Source of the DNA: Deuterostichococcus epilithicus
Lineage: Eukaryota; Chlorophyta; Trebouxiophyceae; Prasiolales; Stichococcaceae
Length of the DNA stretch: 64,000 nt
NCBI GenBank assembly: GCA_033439295.1
Contig: JAVTLE010000008.1
Location: 2,940,341-3,004,340, forward strand
Direction of reading: 5' to 3'
The notes beneath the pieces are model-generated. The model saw only the letters and a list, made by a program, of their open reading frames with translations. It was not told the origin of the DNA and ran no database searches. The position numbers and the translations under genes were made by a program. Every line of letters starts with the position of its first letter. The stretch's first letter is position 1. Below are positions 1 through 10,150 of this stretch, piece by piece.

Positions 1-89
1 GGAACGGTACAGGCAGGCGAGACGGGTGCATAACGGCCCTGCAGGCCACCGTCTCTGATTGGTGTCAGAAACACCGCCTGCTGCCTCAC

Positions 90-226
90 CTGGCTGCCTG
101 CTGCGTCGCGCTCTCCGACTTTTCCGCGACCGCGGCCTCTGCAGTGGGCACGGCGGCGCGCGCCCAGCACGGCGGCGGCCGCTCCGCCGGCCGCTGTAGC
201 AGGGCCAGCCGCCCGCAGTGGCTCGT
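90..226 (-). CDS. Possible internal exon of a gene running off the left edge
   Basis: On the minus strand a TGCAG acceptor precedes position 226 and a GTGAGG donor follows position 90. The 137 bases between stay open in a frame rich in Ala, Glu and Arg (AAVPTAEAAVAEKSESATQQ near the end). A further CAG acceptor near position 44 would carry the gene out of the window. Base composition is more GC-rich than the flank. The product cannot be named, and the exon may be a chance open stretch. Confidence 0.3.
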
Positions 227-1482
227 CTGCAGCCTTTGCAACCTGCGGCATGTCAACGCGAGGGGCAGGAGTCAGGCCCAGCGGCGCGTGCTCCGGCGGG
301 CGGAGTCACTGCTGCATGCAGTTGTTTAGGCAGCTTGTCAAGGCGGCCACTCTCATTACGGAAGTTATCGCTCCATGCCTCTTCAGCCTCCGCCCACCTG
401 TGTCGCCGCTCTGCGCGACCAGCTGTGCCGGCGTGCCTGTGCTGCCTGCAACAGCAGAAAATGGCTGTCGGCAAAGGTGCACGCGTGATGCACATCAGAC
501 TACTCAGAAGGCAGCTGCAAGTTCGTTAAGGGATGCGATCTGTGAATGTGCTGCTGCGCGAAAGCCCCCAGCCACAGCAACACTCACCTCGCATTGGCCA
601 ACTGCGTGGCTGCAGGCGCAGGGGACGTCCCCAGAGCAACCTGCAAAAGATACAATGCCCTTGGTATGGCTTCAAGAAACCTGCTGTGTAAAACAACATC
701 CGGATCTGTAGAATGAGAGGGGAAGGCAGCCTCACCGGGGACGTCTGCATCTCGAGCGTTGTGTGGCAAACGCGGCGCCTTGACGCGGCTGCAAAGGTAC
801 CTCACAAGCGCAGGTGCGGAGCTGTTCGCGACGTTGCTCTGGTGCACAGCTGCCAGCACATGTGAATCTTGGAGCACGCAGCGTTATTTCGCGTGAGCTT
901 TTGTACGGCTGCTGCAGGGTTTTGGGGGCGCCTGTCGGACATCATGACGGAACGCGGCAAGTTCGGCGGCAGCAGCCGGTTGATTGCGAACGGTTGACTG
1001 CGAAGGCATGCCCGGGCTAAGGCCATCCAAGTTCGGGGCCTCCAGCCGCTGCTCTTATAAAAGCGAAAAGCGCCCGGCTATTATTAGCTAGTATGACCTG
1101 GGTACCGCACTAAATGTTTAACCCATCGATGATACAACGCGCATGCGCCAACCAAGATCTCTGAATATGAATTTCAACAGCTTTATTCCGTGCCCGGCGA
1201 CTGCTCCCTGTACAAAAATCCGCAGGCGCATCATATCTAACCTCAACCTGACGTCATCGTCGACCGTCACATCCACTCATAAGATGCTTGCGCCGCGCGC
1301 GCAGCTGTCGTCAATAACTTGTTGAATGGCAGTGGCGCGCGACACGAAGCTGGGTCATCCGCAGTCCTGCTGCCCTCGTACGACTCCGTCCTTGCACTGA
1401 CGAGCCTTGTTGCTGCAAACGCACCACTGCTCATACGACAAGGCGCCATAACTGCACGCTGCCATCGGCAGCATCAGGGCCG
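227..1482. other. Intergenic, nothing recognisable
   Basis: No reading frame with convincing codon bias or family similarity was found on either strand. It probably holds the 3' region of the 117-aa gene that ends at 1483. No repeat or RNA gene is obvious. Confidence 0.5.
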
Positions 1483-2582
1483 CTACTGCTCCGGCGGGCC
1501 GATCCCGCCACGGGTGCGGGGCTTGGGCGGCCCCTTCTGGTCCATGAACAGTTTGTACGGCTCCAACAGGTCAATGTGCGCCAGCAGCTCCGCGATCTGC
1601 ATGAATGTACGCCCAGATAGGACGGCGTCAGGCCCCAGGCCTGTCACGCCGTGTGCCTAGCCTTGACGCGAACAGTAGTACGCGGCTGTCGTGATTGAGA
1701 TTGCCATCGCACCTCTGCATTGTGGGCATCGATGTGGGCGTGCATATCCGCGATTGCCGCCTCCAGTTGTGCCTGTATGGGCAGTGCAGAAGGCTTCGGT
1801 CGTGAGCGCTCCTGTTGTGCTCAAGGCCCCATTATGGTTTTCCTTCATGAAGACACACACGGTGTTGATAATGAGATTCGGCTGATATTATGTGCAGAGG
1901 TGACGCTACATGCCCGGCCGCAGGCAGCAGTATGGCATGCAGGGAGGAAGTGAAGGGCTGTCTGTCAGCACTGCAGGAAGGAGGAAGGCTGCATCTTGCT
2001 TGCTGATTGTTGCAGTGTACCTGGACGCACTTCTCGAACGCGTTGAGGTGCTTCTCGTGGTGCCGGTCTGCCTCGGAGACGCCTTGCACCCGTCCGAAGC
2101 AGTACCCTGCCGTGAAGCCCGCCAGCCCGATGCACCTGTCGCGCCGAGAGCCAGCGCCACCGCTGACATATCAAGGTACACCTAGTAACGAGTGCACCTG
2201 CCCGCACAGTGATTTGGCTACGGAAAAGGCCGAGGTGGCTGTTGCTCTTTCAGGGGCTGCGGCCTGGCGCTGTCGTCAAGCTGTCGTATGTGTTGCCGAT
2301 CGCTCGTGAAGGCCCGCCCGCTCCAGCCGCCAGAGCAGGCTGCGCTCGGAGATAATTTGGCTGCAATACTACTGCTGCAATACTGCAGCAATTCTGTCGT
2401 GCACCTTGACTCACTTTCGTCATCGTCAGAGGGCGAGTGTGGCAGAGTTTAGTCATGTGTGCGCGCTGTCAGCAGCGGCACAGTTTGGCATGCATCTCTG
2501 GCTGATCAGGTTCTCACCAGCCGGCGGACACGAAGCCTTCGGTGCTGAAGGCAGAGGTTGTCGCCCGTCGCACCGACGCCAT
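1483..2582 (-). CDS. 117-aa small membrane-associated protein, function unknown
   Basis: Four exons join in phase: 2518-2582, 2021-2135, 1713-1772 and 1483-1596. Each donor is GT (GTGAGA, GTACAC, GTGCGA) and each acceptor ends CAG. The start ATG is at 2582 and the TAG stop at 1485-1483. The N-terminus MASVRRATTSAFSTEG is basic and Ser/Thr-rich, like a mitochondrial or plastid presequence. A Gly-rich apolar stretch follows at about residues 20-36 (GWCIGLAGFTAGYCFG), then a His/Glu-rich probable coiled coil (residues 40-100), and a Pro/Arg/Gly tail ending GGIGPPEQ. No family was recognised. The exact exon arithmetic over four exons makes chance unlikely. It could be an organelle inner-membrane accessory subunit, but that is inference from layout only. 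Confidence 0.72.
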
Positions 2583-3024
2583 GCCATTCCTCAGGTGTTG
2601 CGCCATGCTTGCTCTTAGAGACGCGTGCTCTTCCGCCACCTGCGTGCCGCTTTGATGAAGCTAGTGTGAATAAGTATGGCGTTTTGTTGCAGGTAGTTTC
2701 ACACTTTGTAGGATGAACTGCACGGCCTTGCTCTAGCTGTGCGGGTGCTTGCACGGCTGTGGCCCAATGAGAGGCTCGTACCTGGGTTGCCGCCCAGACC
2801 AATTGCTGGTGATGACTGGTCTGAGCAGGACTCGACAATCGAGCTTGCAAGAGAAAGACTGAGTGAAAAATCAACCACCAGCACCCTTGTCAATGCGACA
2901 TCATTGTGGGACGGAACAAAGCCAATCACGGATTTTTCGGCGGTACACAATGCACCAAGACTCGCTCCAGTGAAACTTGCGGCCTCGTCGAAGCCAACAA
3001 CAGGCTGCGCTTCAAAAGACGATA
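2583..3024. promoter_or_regulatory. Divergent intergenic region
   Basis: About 440 bp separate the minus-strand 117-aa gene from the possible plus-strand secreted-protein start, so both promoters should lie here. No TATA box or other motif could be assigned with confidence. Confidence 0.35.
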
Positions 3025-3120
3025 ATGCCTGCAGACGGAATGCACGCTGCTGGGCGGCATGCGGCCCTGCTGATGATGCTGGTCCTGCTCACCTTCACCG
3101 GCACCCAGCCTGCTGCATCG
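3025..3120 (+). CDS. First exon of a probable secreted protein (rest unresolved)
   Basis: Two in-frame ATGs (3025 and 3040) open a 32-codon exon that ends at a GTGCGTG donor after 3120, phase 0. The peptide is a textbook signal sequence: a His/Arg-containing n-region, then ALLMMLVLLTFTGTQPAAS. The same design, a short first exon that ends just after the signal peptide, occurs in genes at 8441, 12687, 16599 and 18539. Downstream exons could not be fixed. A cysteine-containing open stretch near 4013-4130 (NTSPVCCIRDQLVGKSC) is one candidate, but its phase was not reconciled. Confidence 0.45.
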
Positions 3121-5598
3121 GTGCGTGTGTCGTGACAGCATGTTTTCCCAGCAGTGCATGTTCACACTCAGTATCAGGTTGTGCAGACCGCAAGCTCTGC
3201 TGATCCAATGCAATCCAGCAGATGACCAGCACATGTATCAGCATGGCAGCCGCGCGTCCATGGCGATCTGAGGCCCTGCCGCAGCATCAAATCTGCGCAA
3301 GCTGACAGTCTCAGCCTGAGCAGCGTATCGATGACAGCATGTTGTCGTTCTATTGCTCTACGGAGCTTCCAGAATCAGCGCAATGAGCCACTGTTGACAG
3401 GCTCTGTGGCCTGTCTCTGCTGCCTGTAGTTTCCAGAACCGCTAGGCCTAGCCAACGCCATGCCCTGCAACAGCAACGGCACAAGTTTCCACTGCGGCAA
3501 ACACAAACTGCGCAGCACCAGAAATGCCGGCAGCTTGTCATTCGGAGACATTGTAGCTCTTTCCTGACAGCGCAGGCTATCCTGGGCGTGGGCGCACCAT
3601 GCGGTCCCGATGACCTCTGTTCCAACGACGCCGCCGGGCCTCTGGGCCTGGAGTGCCGGTACGCATGCAGTTGCCCAGACCCTGTGCCGTGGCATAAGGT
3701 GCATTTCATCAGCAGTACTGCCTGCCTGCTGGCGAGTGACCTGACACTGTAGTATGCGCGCGGCTTCGCAGGGGCACCAAATGGCTGACAACTCCAGCCG
3801 CTGGCGCAGGTGCAACCAGGCAGTTGCCGCGCTGTGCGAGTGCGCATCAGAACAGCTCTATCTTCAACTTCCACACTGTGGCTGGCAGCCGTGGTCGACC
3901 CTGCTTTATGCCAGTCCCATGCATTTTGCATTCAGCGCTCATGTCTCTGATTTCTGTCCTGGAACGACGATCGTGCCGCCTGCTGCTCTTCTGGGGTTTG
4001 CCAATTAGAAATGATGCGACCAACGAACTGTGCACGCAGGAACACCAGCCCTGTGTGCTGCATCCGCGACCAGCTGGTGGGCAAGAGCTGTCTCATTGCA
4101 GACCAAATGCAACACTACCAGCATTGTGCCACACATAAAGGAGTCAAGCTGGCTGCAAGTAGTGAACTACCCCGCCCAAAGCGGAGCTGTCACCAAGGAT
4201 GCAGTAGCCACCAGTCTTCCAGGGGCGTGACTTTTCAGCCAGCAGGCTGGAGACTCTGTCTAACCCCGCATGAGCCTCCTGCAGGTGGGACCGAACTGCC
4301 GGTGAGCAACCCGAAAAGCACGGCGATGGGGTCGCTCTTTGCAACCACATAAAGGCAGTGTCATTGCCGATGCAGCTGACGGCCTCTGTGTTTCCGCCCG
4401 TGTGCATTCCGAAGCAGCATGGAATAGCGCTTACTGCTGCTGGGCTTGACACTATGTGACTTTGGTGCTACGCTTTTGCCGCAGTGACGGTACGTCCACA
4501 TGTTTAATTTCTGGTCTTGCCAGCTGCGCATCTGTTCTTCGTTGCAAGCCACATTATGGGCAGCCATCGGGCCTTAAGTAATTCTTCAATCTCTGAGCTG
4601 CAGACTTCGACTGCTGTTTTGCCAATGTGAGCACCCGCACCTACCTGCTGTGCTCGCTCACACATATGCATTGTTGCACATACGTACCCTGCCAAATAAC
4701 AACGCCAAGGTGTCCTTTCGAAAAGATGGCTAAGATTCCTGGGTTCTGCTTGCAGATATGCGACCCCCAATCGCGCTTTTGCTATGATGCATCAGAGTGA
4801 CCTAGAACACAATGCGCGCGCCCTGATGGTCAGTAGGCAAGCGGTCACGCCGGCCTGATGATGCGGAATAACTCTGCAGCGGCGGTCTCGCTTGAATGTT
4901 GATGAGCTAGCGTAATGCCGTCGTGGTCTCTGACCTCAGTTGCATGTTCTGGCCGCAAACCATGACCAGCTGTCGTGTCTTAACACCATGTGGACAGCTG
5001 ATGGTGGAGTACAAAAGCACAGCGGCAGGCTAGCTGCGTGCATGATGGCACAGCCTGTAGTGCTAACCGGTGGAAGGTTTGTTTACAGCTGCTGTAAATT
5101 CCAAAACTTTTGAACGACCACCGCACCAGGAGAGAGGGCCCGACAGCAGGATCAAGAAAACTTGGAACTCGTTGCAGGTTTGTTCCATCTTCCAAAGCCG
5201 TGAGGTGCATTTCACTGACATTTCCGGCACCTTCCCCGGCGCATCCCCTCGTTCTGATTGAGCGCGTCAGTTGACAGCAGAGCAAAAGCACGAAGTGTCC
5301 CTGCTAAAATCTTTCCTCAGCTGATATCTTCATGCATCCCTCCGTGGCGGCATCGCTGCCTCTTGTTCGTGGTCGCCAACATCGACCGTACTATCAGTGC
5401 TTGCTCTGCAATAAGGCAAGCCTACACGTCCGCCTGCCGGCTTGCCTGCTTCGAGGTCCACAGCCACTAGCGGTCCTCGACTGCTGAGACAGCAATGTCG
5501 TCACGACACAGCGTATCTCGATGTTGCATGCCCATCACTGCCAGGCCGCGCCAGCAGCAGTCTGCATGAGCTGCAGGGATGCCACGGCCTCGCCATTC
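3121..5598. other. Poorly resolved region, possible short exons
   Basis: Presumably contains the remaining exons of the gene that starts at 3025. Open frames here are short and without clear codon bias, and none was recognised. No repeats were noted. Confidence 0.35.
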
Positions 5599-6909
5599 TC
5601 AGGGCACATCTTTGCCCAGCTGGGCATCTGCTCCACAATCGGCATCGCCAGTTGCCCTGCCGCCACAAGTTGAGTCGCCGTCCTCATCTTTGTCGCCCAA
5701 AAGCTCATCGCTTGCAGTCTCGCCCGTGTCCTTGTCGATGTTGCCGCCGTCCAGCTGCTGTAGCTTGTCCGCCGTCGCCGCTGCAGCATCCCAGGCAGCG
5801 TCTTTCGCATCTTTCGCTGCCTCCTGCACCTTCTCTGCTGCATCGCTGGCTGCTGCCGCAACTGTGTCTCTGGTCGCCAGCGCTGCACCCCACGTGCGCT
5901 CCTTGGCATTCTCCGCAGCACGCCGAGTTTGTTCCGCCACCTCACTGGCCGCCGCCGTCGCCGTCTCCTTGCCAGCAGCAGCCCCCGCACAGGCCGCATC
6001 ATCCACAGCCTCCGCCACGCTGGCGGCACCCTCTGACGCATCTCCTGTCACTCTAGATGTTGTCTCCTTGGCGGCGACGGTCGCCGCTGTGGCCGCCTTC
6101 TTGGCTGTCTCCTTTGTTTTTTGCTCCGCAGCGGCAGTGGCGTCGCTGATCTTCTGTGCCTCAGTGCAGACCGCCGCCACTGCGGCCTGCAGGATGGCCT
6201 CAGCGCCGTGCTGGGTGCGGTCCTTGACGCCTTTGGCGGCCTCGGCAACCTTTTGCACCGCCGCATCGGCCGCTTTCGCGACCACGTCTGCCGCCGCGGT
6301 CTGCACGTCCGCTGCAGCATCGCGCGCCTTGGCCGCCAGCTCTCTCGCTGCTTGTGCCGCTGGGTCCGGTGCCTCACAGGTGGCAGACTGCGGGCCTGAT
6401 TGCAGTGCGCCAAGCGGGGGATCTGACACATCCTGCGCCGCCGCTGCCCCTGATGTGATTGCTTTTGAGACTCTGTTGGATGTAGCGACCACATCCAGCG
6501 TGTTGCTGGCTATGCCCCCAGGTGAGGTAGCCTCCGCCTGCTCGCCGCTTGTGTCGGTTGGTGCGTCGAATGAGCGTTTTGGTGCAGAAGCGGCAGCACT
6601 CCCACTACTGGGGTGCGCCCAAGAGAACGGCGGGGCAGCCTTCCACCGGTTGGCTGCCGTGCCAGAGTCGAGCACCAGGGGGCCGGCGCTGCCATTGCGG
6701 CCTGCCAGCAGAGAATCAGCCGCCGGGACAGCAGCATAGTGCCGCAGGTCAGCCTGCATGCATAATGAGCGAACGGAATTCAGTTTGTTGAGAGTGCGGC
6801 CTATATGGGGTGCTCCGCAAAGCGGCCGCTTGAAGCTCGAGCAACAGAAACTCTGCAGGATGCGCTTGATATCTGGCGGCTGGTGGCCGCCATGAGCAGT
6901 GCTGTCCAA
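5599..6909 (-). CDS. LEA group 3-like desiccation/cold-stress protein
   Basis: A single uninterrupted frame of 436 codons. Residues 1-175 are low-complexity, and the first ~40 may be untranslated if a later Met (near residue 52) is used. From about residue 175 to 410 the protein is a long Ala-rich amphipathic helix with loose 11-residue periodicity of the LEA group 3 type (A, K, E, T and D at regular spacing, e.g. AAEKVQEAAKDAKDAAWDAA). It ends in an acidic Asp/Gly tail. LEA-3 proteins are disordered when hydrated, fold into helices on drying or freezing, and protect membranes and enzymes; Chlorella HIC6 is an algal example. No convincing transit peptide is visible. Lack of introns in a neighbourhood of intron-rich genes is notable. 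The opposite strand is also open over most of the length, but that is an antisense shadow. Confidence 0.75.
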   Translation of the reverse strand: MDSTAHGGHQPPDIKRILQSFCCSSFKRPLCGAPHIGRTLNKLNSVRSLCMQADLRHYAAVPAADSLLAGRNGSAGPLVLDSGTAANRWKAAPPFSWAHPSSGSAAASAPKRSFDAPTDTSGEQAEATSPGGIASNTLDVVATSNRVSKAITSGAAAAQDVSDPPLGALQSGPQSATCEAPDPAAQAARELAAKARDAAADVQTAAADVVAKAADAAVQKVAEAAKGVKDRTQHGAEAILQAAVAAVCTEAQKISDATAAAEQKTKETAKKAATAATVAAKETTSRVTGDASEGAASVAEAVDDAACAGAAAGKETATAAASEVAEQTRRAAENAKERTWGAALATRDTVAAAASDAAEKVQEAAKDAKDAAWDAAAATADKLQQLDGGNIDKDTGETASDELLGDKDEDGDSTCGGRATGDADCGADAQLGKDVP

Positions 6910-8440
6910 GGCGCCAGTGGGCTAGCATACTGACGGTAGTGCTTAGCATGAGCTGATCGACGCAGCCTTCGTGAGACAAAAACCCCAAGCCGAAAGTCCA
7001 AGCAACACCACCTGGGAATCAGCGTGGTGCTGTTCCAGCTGCCACGTCAGTCGCCCCTCCGATTGGCCGACCGCCGCGTCAACGCGCTGCTGCACTGTCA
7101 CAGGCCGCTGCAGGCAGGGTTGCACCGCACGTCACTCTCCACTGACATGCGGACGTGCGCACGCGTGCGCACCGTACGCATGGCAGGGAACGGCACTTTC
7201 GCACGGCTGCACATGGTAATCCCACAGGCGAGTGGAAATAGGGGCTGCGTTGGGCCATAACAGGCTGGACAATGCATGCAACTTTACTGTACATGCATCT
7301 TATACGCTGATATGATGTCTGCAACATGTTACAAGGCTGCGATGGGCAGTTGCGCCTCATTTGCAGCCCCAGTAGCTTATCACTGTCTGCCAGCGTCAAA
7401 CAACGTTCGCATGGCAGTGCTCACAGCCGTGCGGCCGTGCGCACGCGTGCGGAACGCATGCACGTTCGCACGCGTGCACCGTGCGTGCGGTGCAACCCTG
7501 GCTGTAGCAGCCGGGAAAGAATGCTGGTGTCTTTTGACGAGTTTGCATGCTGAATTTCACAAAAAGGCCGTAGTGTTTCCTGCAGGAAACGTCCCTACAT
7601 GTCCTCTGATCGACATACACGGGTTGAAGTGGCTCAGCTTCTGCAGGGTGTGTCCCAACAATGTTGTACTAGCCAATGACAAAAGACCCACCTCCCAGCA
7701 GCCGAAGGCGTAGCCTGCAGCAAACGGACATGCCGGTAACGAAGGTGTAGGCTGCTAGAGCGCCAGAATCGTAAGCCCGCTCGTATGCCCTCTTCCATGA
7801 CTTGCCTAGCCCTCTGAAGCCCTGATGCGTCCTACCGGCGGCGCCCGCTGATGACATGCCTTCCAACGCGGTTGCGATAGAGCGGCCCTACAGAGAAGTA
7901 GCGGAACGATCCATCACCTGAACATACAACTGCACAATCTTCAGCTTGAAGGAGGTGCTCAAGCTGGTTGAAGGAGCAGGAAGGGCACCTTTGCACCGCC
8001 CGGCGGATTTCCTGGCGGATGGGTTTCCGTTCAACACAACCGTTCTATAGCGGTTCCGAACTCTTTCGGGAATGCTCTGCTCAATCCTATCTGAGGACGA
8101 CACTGTCAGCACTGATGTCAGCACTTCTGTCATTGCTGCGCAGCAGGCCTGAGTTGTAGTGTGTAGTGTGGAGCAAGCTGATGTCGACAGACACGGCTTT
8201 CGTCTCTGCAGCATTCACGCAGCGTTGCGCTCGAATCACCAGATGGCAAGGTGGCATCTTTTCTGCAGCTTCCCAGCGAGCCGGTCCAAGACACAACTGT
8301 TCACTGATAGAGGATACTCGCAGGAACTGATTTCGTGTATACTGTCTCCACATGAACTGAAGCTGAAGCACAATGAACGCATGCACAATGAAATGAATTT
8401 GCCGAGGTCCCCAGCGAGACCCGTTGGACCGGGGTTCACG
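6910..8440. other. Intergenic with an inverted-repeat element
   Basis: No gene supported. The stretch 7104-7515 has inverted ends and CG/CA alternating tracts (separate entry). The rest shows nothing recognisable. Confidence 0.4.
7104..7515. repeat. Possible MITE-like inverted-repeat element
   Basis: A 17-bp sequence at about 7115-7131 (CAGGGTTGCACCGCACG) recurs as its exact reverse complement at about 7483-7499, with imperfect pairing extending outward. Just inside each arm lies a GTGCGCACGCGTGCG tract, itself nearly palindromic and alternating purine-pyrimidine. No target-site duplication was confirmed. Confidence 0.4.
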
Positions 8441-9000
8441 ATGCATCAGCTATCAGCCTCAACGGCACTGGCGGCAGTTGCGTGGCTCGCTCTCCTAACG
8501 GCTGGCCATAACCCAGCATCGGCGGTATGGCAGCTAGGGCATCGCGCTCAGGACCCGGCATTGGCTGATGCACACCAGTTCAATCTACCCTGTCACAAGT
8601 CAAGCATCCTTTGCCGCCTGCGTCCATATTCACATCGTTTTGAAGAGGCTGCATGTTAGCAGCTATGGCGGCTACGACACTCTAATTGTGTTCCAGTGTG
8701 CTCAGCAGGTTGCTGGTTCCTACTACACCGGCTCGCACCGCGGCGTGTTGTACAGCCGCCCGCTTCCTCTGACAATGTCTACGCTGCCGCCATCGGCGCA
8801 GACGCTGCCGCTATCGGCGCAGGCGCTGCCGCCGCTGCCCGGCACTGCTGCAGTCACCCAGCGACCGCCACCTGCGCCCGTGCCGCACGCTGCCATCATC
8901 GGGAGGCCCTGCATCGTGCAGTCCAATTGCTTTGTGCTCGGCGCAGGCACCCGCCCCAGCCCGATCGATGTGCGCCTTGCGTTGCTTTGCTTGCTTTCTG
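8441..9000 (+). CDS. Probable secreted protein, 5' part (3' end unresolved)
   Basis: Exon 1 (8441-8524, exactly 28 codons) encodes a signal peptide (MHQLSASTALAAVAWLALLT) and ends at a GTATGG donor, phase 0. An in-frame acceptor CAG lies at 8705 or 8708, after which the frame reads a Tyr/Ser/Pro-rich mature region (SYYTGSHRGVLYSRPLPL, then repeated PPSAQTLPLSAQ-type motifs) with a possible disulphide pair (RPCIVQSNCF). This resembles extracellular proline-rich proteins of algae. The end of exon 2 and any later exons up to about 9300 are not settled. Confidence 0.45.
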
Positions 9001-10150
9001 GTGTTTACTTTGTGGCGGCAGTCGCATTACAAAGTGTATCTGGCGTGCATTGCCAACAGGCTGACATGCCGAGACATGGTAGAACAACAGGACGATGACA
9101 GTCTAGCTTGCTGCTGCAGTGCGTCTGCAACCGAGCCGAAGTGGCGCTGTGCGCAGGCCCGGTCTGCTGCATCCAGGTGCAGTGCCCGCCACAGAGCTTT
9201 CAACTCTGTTGATCTGTGCAGCTCACGCCAGAAGGTCTTCAATATGCATAAAAGGGAACCGTTACTGCATGAAATTGACGCAGCGGCGGGTGGCCCCTGC
9301 TAGCTAGCGGCAGGTCCCACTGGGTGTCTTCTGCTGCGCTGATCGACAGGATGCCTCGATTTGAAACCATGCCAGCGCTAGGCAATGCTGTCGCGAACAC
9401 GTTGCACATTTCAGGCGGGCGGCAGCTTCCCTGGAGTTGCCACTCCGCGGTGCCTGAACGACGACCAATGCTGCGGCGCACTGGCGTGCCGCCACGGCAT
9501 ATGCGAGCTGTAGACCTAGGGATGCGGCGTCGGTCAGTGCCACTGCCACTGACATTCGCCAGCAAAGGCTTCAAGTTGGAGTAGGTGACCAATTTGGCGT
9601 TGATGCGACGTACAAAATGGCATCCTGTGGCTGTTCATGCATGGCGATGCTGCTGTTGCAGCGAGAAACCCTCTTCAGCTGGTGTGTGTGCTGACGGTGG
9701 AACTTACGAGGTGCATGGAACTAAGATGATAGCATGGCAGGCAGCGGGTTGCGAGCTCGAATGCTTTTCACAGCTCTTGTTTACGATCGGTCACTGGTGC
9801 CGTCACTGCTGTAGACCTGGATATATATCGTGCTCGTGACCGGCTAAACACATAACGTTGCTGCTTCCACTGTGCCGCGACATCTTGTAGGCCCCTCAGT
9901 CATGCCGCAGCGCCTGATCACCACGACACCGTGCGCCGCAGCCGCAGCCCACAATCATTCACAAATCAAACCGCATCTGCACTCAACCTGTGCGTGAGAC
10001 TGTCCGTGTCGCATTCCTGAACGCACCTGACACCCACCCCTTCCTGATGTTCAGCTCAGTTACAACGTGGTTTGAGATGATGATGAAGAGGCTCTCATCG
10101 CGTGCCACTACAATAGTGCCGCCAGGAAGGTGCTGCCCGTCTTATTCTCA
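9001..10150. other. Unresolved stretch / intergenic
   Basis: May contain the 3' exons of the gene starting at 8441. No frame with clear coding character was recognised. Confidence 0.35.

Noticed and set aside
5579-6739. 386-codon plus-strand Ala/Ser/Val-rich frame
   Set aside because: Reverse complement of the LEA helix repeats; GC-rich third positions keep the opposite strand open.
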